Position numbers and translations under genes: made by a program. From Jannaschia sp. W003 (GTDB lineage: Bacteria > Pseudomonadota > Alphaproteobacteria > Rhodobacterales > Rhodobacteraceae): a DNA stretch of 64,000 bases. The notes below the pieces were generated by a model. That model was given only the letters and a program-made list of their open reading frames with translations, was not told the DNA's origin and made no database searches. Position 1 is the first letter of the stretch. Each line of letters opens with the position of its first letter. Positions 1 through 7,835 of this stretch are shown one piece after another. Where the stretch lies: positions 869,501 through 933,500 of the forward strand of contig NZ_CP083539.1 of assembly GCF_025144335.1 (NCBI RefSeq), written 5' to 3'.

Positions 1-1005
1 CTGCGCCGAGGCCGCGTTCAGCACCGCGATCTCGCCGCCGCCGCCCGCGAAGGCGCCCGAGCGCAGGTCGATCACGAGGGGCCAGTTCGAGAACACCATC
101 GGGAAGCCGGGGCGGATCGCGTGGACCATCGCGAGGCTCGCCAGCGTCTCGGCCAGCGACTGCACGAGGAAGCCCGCGAGCGTGGCGGGCGCGGTGGCGC
201 CGGACTGGGCGGCGGTGATGCAGGACAGCGGGATGCCGTGCCGGATGCACGCGTAGACCACGTCCACCGCGTCCTCGCCGTAGCGCATGGGCGAGATCAC
301 CGGCGACACGTGGGCCTTGAGGAAGGGGCGCGCCGCGAAGTCGCCGCCCGCCGCGATGTCGAGGGCGGCCGCGATGGGGGCGACGTGCTCTTCAAGCGTG
401 AAGGCGGTGGCGACGGGCTTGGTGGTGTGGCGCAGGAGCGCGTGGGCGGTGTGGGCGTCCAAGGCCCAGGGGCCTTCGAGGTCGGTGGCGATGCAGCAGC
501 GCGTGAACCACGAGATGTGCGGCAGGGCGTCCTGGAGGCGGGTGAAGTCCCGGAGGTCGCGCAAGGTGGACGGGCGGTAGAGGCCGGTGTCGAGGTCGAG
601 CGCCTGCACCGCCGCGCCGCCGGTGCCGAAATGGACGGCGTCGCCCCCCAGCACCACGTCGCGGCCCGGGGCGCGGCCGTGGAGCGCGATGCGGCGGGGC
701 GCGGCGGCGATGGCCTCGCGCACCAGCGCCTCGGGCAGGAGCACGCGGTCGCCCGCCTCCCGGGCGCCCGCCCGCAGGAGGTCGGCGCGCAGGCGGTCCG
801 GGGCCTCGCCCATGCCCAGGGTCGCCAGAAGCTCCAGCGCGGCGGCGACGATGCGCTCCACCTCCATGCTGCGGAGGGGCCGGTAGCGGCCGCCCGGCGC
901 GCCCGGCGGGCAGGGGTCGACCGTGGGGCCGGCGGCGCGGCGCGCCATGCGGTCGGTGCGGCCCGAGCGCCGGATGCGCCCCGTGGACGTCGTGCCTTCG
1001 CTCAT
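1..1005 (-). CDS. MttB-like trimethylamine/betaine methyltransferase family protein (3' end outside window)
   Basis: The minus-strand frame stays open from the ATG at 1005 to the window edge (335 codons), so the C-terminus is missing. A good GGAGGGAG ribosome site precedes the ATG. The protein has the look of the corrinoid-dependent MttB superfamily: a GGRYRPL segment near residue 38, then VHFGTGGAA, and an ITAAQSGATAPATLAG stretch around residue 280. True trimethylamine methyltransferases carry a pyrrolysine, while most bacterial homologues lack it and act on glycine betaine, proline betaine or carnitine. The region where pyrrolysine would sit lies near or beyond the edge, so this cannot be judged. 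The gene is divergent from a GcvT-type demethylase flavoprotein, and a carnitine-to-betaine pair lies 12 kb away, which fits a role in methylated-amine use. The substrate is inferred only. Confidence 0.85.
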   Translation of the reverse strand, partial: MSEGTTSTGRIRRSGRTDRMARRAAGPTVDPCPPGAPGGRYRPLRSMEVERIVAAALELLATLGMGEAPDRLRADLLRAGAREAGDRVLLPEALVREAIAAAPRRIALHGRAPGRDVVLGGDAVHFGTGGAAVQALDLDTGLYRPSTLRDLRDFTRLQDALPHISWFTRCCIATDLEGPWALDAHTAHALLRHTTKPVATAFTLEEHVAPIAAALDIAAGGDFAARPFLKAHVSPVISPMRYGEDAVDVVYACIRHGIPLSCITAAQSGATAPATLAGFLVQSLAETLASLAMVHAIRPGFPMVFSNWPLVIDLRSGAFAGGGGEIAVLNAASAQ

Positions 1006-1116
1006 GCCGATCTCCCTCCGCGCGACGGAACGCCGGATCGCCTCCCCGCGCAAGCCGCGCGCGCCATTGACGCCCCCGGCCCGCCCGTGCGTGGTGCGCG
1101 AAAAGGGGACGCGGAC

Positions 1117-3540
1117 ATGCGGGATCAGGCACGGGTCGTCGTGATCGGCGGCGGCATCGCGGGATGCTCGACGCTCTACCATCTGACGCGCGAGGGCTGG
1201 AGCGACGTCATGCTGCTGGAGCGCGACGAGCTGACCTCGGGAACCACCTGGCACTCGGCGGCGCAGGTCACGAACTTCGGGATGAACCAGACGATGGTGG
1301 GGCTGAAGAGCCATTCCATCGCTCTCTACCGGGAGCTGCGCGACGATCCCGACTATCCCGTCGGCTACAACCACGGCGACGGCGGCATCCGGCTGGCGAA
1401 CACCGAGGCGCAGATGGACGGCTACCGCCACTTCGCGTCCGTGGCCGCCGGCATGGGCGTCGACTTCGAGGTGATCGACGCGGCCGAGTGCGCCCGGCGC
1501 CACCCGCTGATCTCCGCAGACAACCTGCTCGGCGGGCTGTGGGACCCGTCCGACGGCCACATCGACCCCGCCCAGCTCTGCCAGGCGCTGGCCCGGCGGG
1601 CGCGGCTGGCGGGGGCCGAGGTGAACCGGCACACGCCGGTGACGGGGCTGATGCAGCATCCGGACCATACGTGGACCGTGCACACCGCGAAGGGCGACGT
1701 GCGTGCCGAGATCGTGGTGAACGCGGGCGGCTACCGCTGCAACGAGGTGGGCGCGATGATGGGGGCGCGGCACCCCGTCGCCTCGATGGAGCACCAGTAC
1801 TTCCTGACCGAGGACATCCCGGCCATCGCCAATGCCGGCCACCGGATGCCGCTGCTGCGCTGCCCGATCTCGGACTACTACTGCCGCCAGGAGAAGGGCG
1901 GGCTCCTGCTGGGCTTCTACGAGCAGGACTGCCGCACCTGGGGCATGGACGGGATCGACCCGCACTTCACGAACGCGCTCTGCCCTGACGACCTCGACCG
2001 CGTCACGGACGTGCTGGAGGGGGCGTTCGCGCGGATGCCCGCGCTGATGGAGACCGGCATCCGCGAGGTGGTGAACGGGCCGATCACCTACACCATCGAC
2101 GGCGCGCCCCTAGTGGGGCCGATCCCGGGTCTGCGCAACGCCTTCTGCATCGTGGGCCTTCGAGCGGGCTTGGGCGAGGGCGGCGGCCACGGCTGGCTGC
2201 TGGCACAGCAGATCGTCCATGGCGAGGCCGAGTACGACACTTGGGTCGTCGACCCCCGCCGCTTCGGCCCCTGGGCCACGGTGGAGCTGACCGCCTTCAA
2301 GGCGGTCGAGGACTACCGCAACGAGTTCCGCTTCCACTTCCCTCACGAGCACCGCCCCGCCGGGCGCCCCGTGCGCACCACGCCTCTGACGCCGGTGCTG
2401 GCCGCCGAGGGCGCGCACTTCGCCACCGTCGACGCCTGGGAGCGGGTGGATCACGGCGGCGGCGCCGAGGCGACGCTCGGCTTCCGCTTCGACGACGTGG
2501 AGCGCTTGGTGGGCGAGGAGGTGGCGGCCGTGGCCTCGGGCGTGGGCATCACCGAGGTCTCGGGCTTCAACCGGCTGGAGCTGACCGGCAGGGACGTGCG
2601 CGGGTTCCTCGAGCGGATGTGCTGCGGCGCGGTGCCGAAGCGCGAGGGGCGGCTGGGGCTGGCCTACCTCCTGAACCACCATGGCATGGTGAAGTGCGAG
2701 GCCACCTTGGCGAACCTGCCCGCCTCGGACCGCGGCCCGGCGCGGGTCTGGTACGGCTCGGCCGCCGCCTCGGCGCGCCACGACCGCGACTGGCTGGAAG
2801 CGCACCGGCGGCCTGGCGAGGACGTGGGCATCCGCTCGCTGACGGAGACGCACACCATCCTGCTCGTCGCGGGCCCGAAGGCGCGCGCGGTGCTGTCCGG
2901 GGCGGCGCGCGGCGACTGGTCGCGCGAGGCGTTCCCGTGGCTCTCGGTGCGCGAGGCGCACGTGGGCATCGCGCCGGCCACCGTGATGGCGGTCAGCTTC
3001 TCGGGCGAGCTGGCCTACGAGGTCCACGTCCCCAACGAGAGCCTCCACGCCGCCTGGCTGGCGCTGCGCCGGGCGGGCGAAGCGCATGGGCTGCGCCTCT
3101 TCGGCGCCCGCGCGGTGGAATCCATGCGGATCGAGAAGGGGTTCCTCCACTGGAAGGCGGACCTGCTGACCGAGTTCGACCCCTTCGAGACCGGGCTGGA
3201 CCGCTTCGTGCGCATGGACCGCGTTTTCGTGGGCCGCGAAGCGCTGGAGCGGCGGCAGGCGGAGGGGCCGCGGCGGCGCCTCGTGACACTGCGCCTCGAC
3301 TGCGACCACGCGCCCGCCCACGGCGGCGCCTCGGTGCGGGACGGGGGGCGCATCGTCGGCACCGTCACGTCGGCCGCCCGGGGGCACCGCACGGGGACGA
3401 ACCTGGCGCTCGCCTTCGTGGACCCGGCGATGGCCGAGCCGGGCATGCGGGCGACCGTGGACGTGCTGGGCGAGGCGGTGGCGGCGGAGGTGATCGCGCC
3501 CTCGCCCTACGACCCGGACCACGCGCGGATGCGCGGCTAG
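1117..3540 (+). CDS. FAD-dependent oxidoreductase with GcvT domain (dimethylglycine/sarcosine dehydrogenase type)
   Basis: This 807-residue protein starts at the ATG that precedes the dinucleotide-binding motif (GGGIAG, residues 11-16); the open frame upstream is spurious. TSGTTWHSA at residues 41-49 corresponds to the segment where dimethylglycine dehydrogenase attaches FAD covalently to His. The N-terminal half is the DAO-type oxidase fold. The C-terminal half, from about residue 430, is an aminomethyltransferase (GcvT) fold that in this family passes the released methyl group to tetrahydrofolate. The likely role is cytoplasmic oxidative N-demethylation of a glycine-betaine-derived compound. 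It is divergent from the MttB-like gene with about 110 bp between them, and a close paralogue lies at 22951-25449. The exact substrate cannot be read from sequence. Confidence 0.9.
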   Translation: MRDQARVVVIGGGIAGCSTLYHLTREGWSDVMLLERDELTSGTTWHSAAQVTNFGMNQTMVGLKSHSIALYRELRDDPDYPVGYNHGDGGIRLANTEAQMDGYRHFASVAAGMGVDFEVIDAAECARRHPLISADNLLGGLWDPSDGHIDPAQLCQALARRARLAGAEVNRHTPVTGLMQHPDHTWTVHTAKGDVRAEIVVNAGGYRCNEVGAMMGARHPVASMEHQYFLTEDIPAIANAGHRMPLLRCPISDYYCRQEKGGLLLGFYEQDCRTWGMDGIDPHFTNALCPDDLDRVTDVLEGAFARMPALMETGIREVVNGPITYTIDGAPLVGPIPGLRNAFCIVGLRAGLGEGGGHGWLLAQQIVHGEAEYDTWVVDPRRFGPWATVELTAFKAVEDYRNEFRFHFPHEHRPAGRPVRTTPLTPVLAAEGAHFATVDAWERVDHGGGAEATLGFRFDDVERLVGEEVAAVASGVGITEVSGFNRLELTGRDVRGFLERMCCGAVPKREGRLGLAYLLNHHGMVKCEATLANLPASDRGPARVWYGSAAASARHDRDWLEAHRRPGEDVGIRSLTETHTILLVAGPKARAVLSGAARGDWSREAFPWLSVREAHVGIAPATVMAVSFSGELAYEVHVPNESLHAAWLALRRAGEAHGLRLFGARAVESMRIEKGFLHWKADLLTEFDPFETGLDRFVRMDRVFVGREALERRQAEGPRRRLVTLRLDCDHAPAHGGASVRDGGRIVGTVTSAARGHRTGTNLALAFVDPAMAEPGMRATVDVLGEAVAAEVIAPSPYDPDHARMRG

Positions 3541-3603
3541 GGCCTGGGCGGGGCGGGCCGGCGCGCTAGGCTTCCGCCCGTTCCCCCGACGGAGGCGCCG
3601 CGC

Positions 3604-4044
3604 GTGATCCTCGCCATCCTCTACTCCGCCCTCCTGATCGGCCTCTGCACCGCCCTGCATTACGGCGCGCTGCGCCTCGCGGCGGGGGCGATCCGGCCGG
3701 GGCGGGCCACGGGCGCGGCGCTGATGCTCGCGGTGGGCCTGATCGCGGTGGCCCACAGCCTCGAGGCGCTGATCTACGCCGGCGCCTTCTGGCACGCGGC
3801 GCACGGGCTGGGGATCGGCACGCTCACGGTGTCCGGGCAGGAGGGCGAGGCGCCCGCGTTCATGGACTACTTCTACTTCAGCCTCGTGAACCTCACGACG
3901 CTGGGGCGGGGCGACTTGGTGCCGAACGGGCACCTGCGGTTCATGACCGGGGCCGAGGCGTTCCACGGCTTCCTGCTGATCACCGCCTCGGGCTCGTTCG
4001 TGCTGCAGGTCATGGCCGGCAGGAACCCGTTCCGCGGCGGCTAG
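3604..4044 (+). CDS. Two-TM ion channel-like protein with variant pore loop
   Basis: This 146-residue protein starts at a GTG and has hydrophobic segments at about residues 2-30, 36-62 and 115-137. Between the last two lies a pore-like loop ending NLTTLGRGDLVP (residues 97-108). The layout matches the ion channel 2 family, in which the potassium filter reads TxGYGD. Here the tyrosine of the filter is Arg (LGRGD), so potassium selectivity cannot be assumed. It is likely an inner-membrane protein. It stands alone, 63 bp after the demethylase and before the polysaccharide genes, with no obvious partner. Confidence 0.75.
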   Translation: MILAILYSALLIGLCTALHYGALRLAAGAIRPGRATGAALMLAVGLIAVAHSLEALIYAGAFWHAAHGLGIGTLTVSGQEGEAPAFMDYFYFSLVNLTTLGRGDLVPNGHLRFMTGAEAFHGFLLITASGSFVLQVMAGRNPFRGG

Positions 4045-4189
4045 ATCCCCGTGGCGGCGGCTCTCCGCGACCCGTGCGCTACACTCGGGGGGGCTGGCGG
4101 CGCGTCGCTTGCGACACCCCGACCCGCGCGATACGGGGGGCGCGCATCGCGACGGGCGGGTGCGACGGGGCAAGCTAGGGCGTAGGCGC

Positions 4190-5272
4190 ATGACGGACGG
4201 CATCGATTTCTCGGACCGCAAGGTCGCCATCACCGGCGGCGCGGGCTCGGTCGGCAAGGCGGTGATCCGCCACTTCCAGGAGGTCGGCGTGGGCCACCTG
4301 CGGGTGCTCGACAACAGCGAGGCGCAGCTCTTCGACCTCGAGGAGCAGTACCGCGGCGTGCCGAACATCGAGTTCTTCACCTGCGACGTGCGCTCCGAGA
4401 CCGAGCTGGAGCGGTGCTTCTCGGACATGGACCACGTGTTCCACATGGCGGCCCTCAAGCACGTGCCGCTGTGCGAGCGCTCGCCCTTCTCGGCCCTCGA
4501 CGTGAACATCGCGGGCAGCGGCTCGGTGATCCGCGCCGCGGACCGCGCGGGCGTGCGGCGGGTGCTCTTCACCTCCACCGACAAGGCGGTGAACCCCACC
4601 AACGTCATGGGCACCTCGAAGCTGATGGGCGAGCGCCTGTTCACCGCCGCCGCCTCCATGGGCGGGCGCGGCAACGACCGGCCCGTCTTCGCCTCGACGC
4701 GCTTCGGCAACGTGGCCGGCACGTCCGGATCCGTGATCCCGCTCTTCGCCGCCCAGATCGCCAGGGGCGGCCCCGTCACCGTCACCGACGAGCGCATGAC
4801 CCGCTTCGTGATGACCCAAGGCCACGCCGCGCGGCTCGTGATCGACTCGATCCGCTACGCCCACGGCGGCGAGGTGTTCATCACCAAGATGCCGGCGCTG
4901 CGGATCATCGACCTGGCCCACGAGATGATCGCGGTCTTGGCCCCGCTCTACGGCCACGACCCCGCGAGCATCGAGGTGCGCGTCACCGGCTCGCGTCCGG
5001 GCGAGAAGCTCTACGAGGAGCTGTCCACCGAGGAGGAGTCGCGCCGCATCTTTGAGGGCGACGAGTACCTCGTGGTGCTGCCCGCGCTGGCCCCCTTCGA
5101 GGCGGACGAGGTGACCGCGCGGTTCGCCGATCTGAACCTCGAGCCCACCGACCGCATCTACCACTCCGAGCACGCCGAGAAGATGACCGGCGAGGAGATC
5201 CGCGACTTCCTGATGCAGGAGGACGTGCTGCCGGCCGACACGCTCGCCCGCCTGCACGCATCCGCGACCTGA
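4190..5272 (+). CDS. NDP-sugar 4,6-dehydratase, CapD/FlaA1-type SDR
   Basis: This 360-residue cytoplasmic SDR starts at the ATG giving MTDGIDFSDRK; the frame upstream of it is non-coding. It has a Rossmann motif TGGAGSVG (residues 15-22) and the hallmark STDKAVNPTNVMGTSK (129-144). In that segment the usual catalytic Tyr is Met, as in the WbpM/CapD branch of UDP-GlcNAc 4,6-dehydratases. SRPGEKLYEEL near residue 265 is also typical. Unlike WbpM it has no membrane region, so it is the soluble type. It probably makes a 4-keto-6-deoxy sugar nucleotide for a surface glycan. The next gene starts 10 bp downstream, so the two are almost certainly cotranscribed. Confidence 0.88.
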   Translation: MTDGIDFSDRKVAITGGAGSVGKAVIRHFQEVGVGHLRVLDNSEAQLFDLEEQYRGVPNIEFFTCDVRSETELERCFSDMDHVFHMAALKHVPLCERSPFSALDVNIAGSGSVIRAADRAGVRRVLFTSTDKAVNPTNVMGTSKLMGERLFTAAASMGGRGNDRPVFASTRFGNVAGTSGSVIPLFAAQIARGGPVTVTDERMTRFVMTQGHAARLVIDSIRYAHGGEVFITKMPALRIIDLAHEMIAVLAPLYGHDPASIEVRVTGSRPGEKLYEELSTEEESRRIFEGDEYLVVLPALAPFEADEVTARFADLNLEPTDRIYHSEHAEKMTGEEIRDFLMQEDVLPADTLARLHASAT

Positions 5273-5282
5273 GGAGACCCCC

Positions 5283-6428
5283 ATGCGCGTTCTGATCCTG
5301 GGCGGCGACGGCTATCTCGGCTGGCCCACCGCCATGAACCTGTCGGTCCACGGCCACGAGGTCGCGGTCTGCGACAACTACCTGCGCCGGCGCCTGTGCC
5401 GCGAGCAGGACAGCGAGGCGCTGTTCGAGCCGCCCAACCTCCATCAGCGCGCCCGCCGCTGGGCCGAGGTGTCGGGCCACGAGGTCGCGGTGCGGATTGG
5501 CGACCTGTGCGACTGGGCGTTCATCGACGCGCTGTTCGCCGAGTTCCAGCCCGAGGCCGTGGTGCACTACGCCGAGCAGCCCTCGGCGCCCTACTCCATG
5601 AAGGACCGTCACACCGCCACGGTGACGTTCCAGAACAACCTCATGGCCACGTTCAACGTGATCCAGGCCATGAAGGCCCACGTTCCGGACGCGCACCTCG
5701 TCAAGCTCGGCACCATGGGCGAGTACGGCACGCCCAACATCGACATCGAGGAGGGCTTCCTCGAGATCGAGCACAAGGGCCGCACTGGCAAGTTCCTGTT
5801 CCCGCGCGCCGCCGGCAGCCTCTACCACACCACCAAGGTGCTCGATACGGACCTGCTGTGGTTCTACGTGCGCATGTGGGGCCTGACGGTCACCGACCTG
5901 ATGCAGGGCCCGGTCTACGGGCTGGAGACCGACGAGAACGAGGGGCACCCCGACCTCTACCCGTTCCTGAACTACGACGAGATCTTCGGCACCGTGCTGA
6001 ACCGCTTCGTGGTGCAGGCCGTGGCGGGCTACCCGCTCACGGTCTACGGCAAGGGCGGGCAGACGCGCGGCTACCTCAACATCCGCGACACCCTCCAGTG
6101 CATCCGGCTGGCCATCGAGAGCCCGGCGCCCAAGGGCGAGCTGCGCATCTTCAACCAGTTCACCGAGACGTTCTCGGTCAACCAGCTGGCCGAGATCGTG
6201 CGCGCCTCGGGCGAGCGCCTCGGACTGGACGTCGAGGTGAAATCGCTGCCCAATCCCCGCAAGGAGATGGAGGAGCACTACTACAACCCCACCCACACCG
6301 GCCTCATGGAGCTGGGGCTCGAGCCGAACCTGCTGACCGATGCCGTGATCGACCGCCTGATGCGCGCGGTGATGGAGCACCGGGACGCCATCGACCACGA
6401 CCGCATCTTCCGCGGCGTGAAGTGGTAG
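5283..6428 (+). CDS. UDP-sulfoquinovose synthase-like NAD-dependent epimerase/dehydratase
   Basis: This 381-residue protein closely follows plant SQD1 and bacterial SqdB. It has GGDGYLGW (residues 7-14), HYAEQPSAPYSM (95-106), LGTMGEYGTPNIDIEEG (142-158) and YHTTK (181-185), and ends with the family's MELGLEPN segment. The catalytic Thr, Tyr and Lys fall at 144, 181 and 185, one residue from their positions in Arabidopsis SQD1. Family members convert UDP-glucose and sulfite to UDP-sulfoquinovose. The neighbours are a CapD-type dehydratase 10 bp upstream, and there is no sqdC/sqdD glycosyltransferase nearby. A role in a surface glycan is therefore as plausible as sulfolipid synthesis. A terminator follows at 6451. 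Confidence 0.85.
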   Translation: MRVLILGGDGYLGWPTAMNLSVHGHEVAVCDNYLRRRLCREQDSEALFEPPNLHQRARRWAEVSGHEVAVRIGDLCDWAFIDALFAEFQPEAVVHYAEQPSAPYSMKDRHTATVTFQNNLMATFNVIQAMKAHVPDAHLVKLGTMGEYGTPNIDIEEGFLEIEHKGRTGKFLFPRAAGSLYHTTKVLDTDLLWFYVRMWGLTVTDLMQGPVYGLETDENEGHPDLYPFLNYDEIFGTVLNRFVVQAVAGYPLTVYGKGGQTRGYLNIRDTLQCIRLAIESPAPKGELRIFNQFTETFSVNQLAEIVRASGERLGLDVEVKSLPNPRKEMEEHYYNPTHTGLMELGLEPNLLTDAVIDRLMRAVMEHRDAIDHDRIFRGVKW

Positions 6429-6450
6429 GGGCCATGGGGCGCTGACATGG

Positions 6451-6483
6451 GGGCCGTGCCGCGAGGCGCGGCCCTCTTTCGTT
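6451..6483 (+). terminator. Intrinsic terminator after the sulfoquinovose-synthase-like gene
   Basis: GGGCCG-t-GCC pairs across a GCGA loop with GGC-g-CGGCCC and is followed by TCTTTCGTTT. It lies 22 bp after the stop codon and would end the dehydratase/sulfoquinovose-synthase-like transcript. Confidence 0.7.
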
Positions 6484-6486
6484 TGG

Positions 6487-6544
6487 GGGGGCTCCGCCCC
6501 CGGCCCTGCGGGCCGCCCCCGAGGTATTATTGAAACGAAGACGG
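6487..6544 (-). repeat. Dispersed AAATACCTC element, copy A (left arm of a large inverted repeat)
   Basis: This 58-bp arm matches the reverse complement of 6682-6739 at 55 of 58 positions by eye. It carries the family core (AATACCTCGGGG read on the minus strand) and GC hairpins. Together with copy B it encloses a double palindrome between two convergent genes. The whole 6429-6745 gap consists of the terminator and this structure; no gene is seen in it. Confidence 0.85.
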
Positions 6545-6570
6545 GGGGATCGGTGGGCCCCTCCCGCCAC

Positions 6571-6668
6571 GCCCCGGACTCGATCCGGGGCCTCCGGGGG
6601 CAACCGGGCGCTTCGCTCCGCAGTGGCAGCGCAAGCGGTTGGCCGAGGCCCCGGCTCAGGGCCGGGGC
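6571..6668. repeat. Double-palindrome REP-like element, copy 1
   Basis: Two GCCCCGG...CCGGGGC palindromes (6571-6591 and 6648-6668) flank a spacer containing GCTTCGCTCCGCAGTGGCAG. The same arrangement recurs at 22723-22819 and 25526-25621. It is nested inside the larger inverted repeat 6487-6739. Confidence 0.8.
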
Positions 6669-6681
6669 GTGGCGGGTCTCT

Positions 6682-6739
6682 CCGTCTTCGTTTCAAAAAT
6701 ACCTCGGGGGCGGCCCGAAGGGCCGGGGGCAGAGCCCCC
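6682..6739 (+). repeat. Dispersed AAATACCTC element, copy B (right arm of a large inverted repeat)
   Basis: This is the right arm paired with 6487-6544. It reads CCGTCTTCGTTTCAAAAATA, then CCTCGGGGGCGG and a GGCCGGGGGC/AGAGCCCCC tail, and stops 6 bp short of the epimerase stop codon on the opposite strand. Confidence 0.85.
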
Positions 6740-6745
6740 TGCGCC

Positions 6746-7753
6746 CTAAGCCCCCCGTGCCACGAACCAGTCCAAGGTCCGCGCCAGCCCCTCGTCGAGC
6801 GTCGTCTGCGCCTGCCAGCCCAGCCGCTCGCGCGCCTTCCGCGTGTCCGAGAAGTTGCGGGCCACGTCGCCGAGGCGGGGCGCGGCGCGCTCCACGGGCG
6901 GGACGGCGAGGCCGCGGGCCTCGGCCATGGCCACCAGCTTGTCCACGATCTCGTTCACGGTGGTCTCGCGCGCGGTGGCGATCTGGAAGATTTCGCCCGC
7001 GGCCCCGTCCACGGCGGTGCCGGCCATGATGGCGTCCGTCAGGTCGTCGATGTAGATGAAGTCGCGGGTCTGGGTGCCGGCGCCGTAGATCTCGATGCCC
7101 TCGCCCCGCACGATCGCGTCGCAGAACCGCGCCACGGCGCTCGACTTGTGGCCCGAGTTCGGCCCGTAGACGTTGCCGAAGCGCAGGGCGACCGTGCCCA
7201 CCCCGAAGGTGCGCGCGTAGGCCGAGCAGTAGCCCTCGCCCGCCAGCTTGCTCGCGCCGTAGGGCGAGACGGGCTTCGCGGCCAGCTCCTCGTGGATCGG
7301 CGGCTCGACCTCGCCCACGGGCGCGCCCGAGGACGCCATCACGAAGCGGATCCCGTCGCCGGCGGCGCGCGCGGCCTCGAGCATGTTGAGCGTGCCCACC
7401 ACGTTGGTGATGCAGTCGGTGCGCGGGTCCGCGACCGAGGGCGCCACGCCGGTGTTGGCCGCGAGATGCACGATGGCGTCCGCGCCCCGGGCCGCGGCGC
7501 GGCAGGCGTCCGCGTCGCGGATGTCGCCGCGCACGATCTCCACCGCGTCCTCCCAATCGCCCGGCGCATCCCTCACGTCGCCGTCCGAGAGGCCGAGCGC
7601 GCCGGGCGTGCCCACGGACAGGTCGTCGAGCACGCGGATGCGCGCCTCGGGCGCCTCGCGGCGCAGGCGGGCGACGAGGCTGGAGCCGATGAAGCCGCAG
7701 CCGCCGGTGACGAGCCAGTGCCGGGGAAGCGAGGAGCGGGAGGGTGTGGACAC
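6746..7753 (-). CDS. NAD-dependent epimerase/dehydratase, UDP-glucose 4-epimerase-like
   Basis: This 335-residue extended SDR starts at a GTG giving (M)STPSRSSLPRHW; the longer frame upstream is an overlap with the next gene. It has TGGCGFIG (16-23), SSG at 141-143 as the catalytic serine site, and YGASK (165-169), followed by ALRFGNVYGP, all typical of GalE/WbpP-like sugar-nucleotide epimerases. It lies on the opposite strand to the dehydratase pair, and the glycosyltransferase gene ends about 80 bp upstream on the same strand. The cluster context says surface glycan precursor supply; the substrate is unknown. Confidence 0.87.
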   Translation of the reverse strand: MSTPSRSSLPRHWLVTGGCGFIGSSLVARLRREAPEARIRVLDDLSVGTPGALGLSDGDVRDAPGDWEDAVEIVRGDIRDADACRAAARGADAIVHLAANTGVAPSVADPRTDCITNVVGTLNMLEAARAAGDGIRFVMASSGAPVGEVEPPIHEELAAKPVSPYGASKLAGEGYCSAYARTFGVGTVALRFGNVYGPNSGHKSSAVARFCDAIVRGEGIEIYGAGTQTRDFIYIDDLTDAIMAGTAVDGAAGEIFQIATARETTVNEIVDKLVAMAEARGLAVPPVERAAPRLGDVARNFSDTRKARERLGWQAQTTLDEGLARTLDWFVARGA

Positions 7754-7835
7754 GGGACGGGCAGCCTTCGGTGGGAGGGGGCGCCCCGCAGCTAGCTGCT
7801 GGCGGGGGCGACGGCAACCGGGCCCGCCGCCGCCC

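Noticed and set aside
2110-4797. An 895-codon minus-strand open frame across the demethylase, channel and dehydratase genes
   Set aside because: It is antisense to genes with clear family motifs and its translation is Arg/Ala/His-rich without any domain. Long antisense frames are expected at this GC content.
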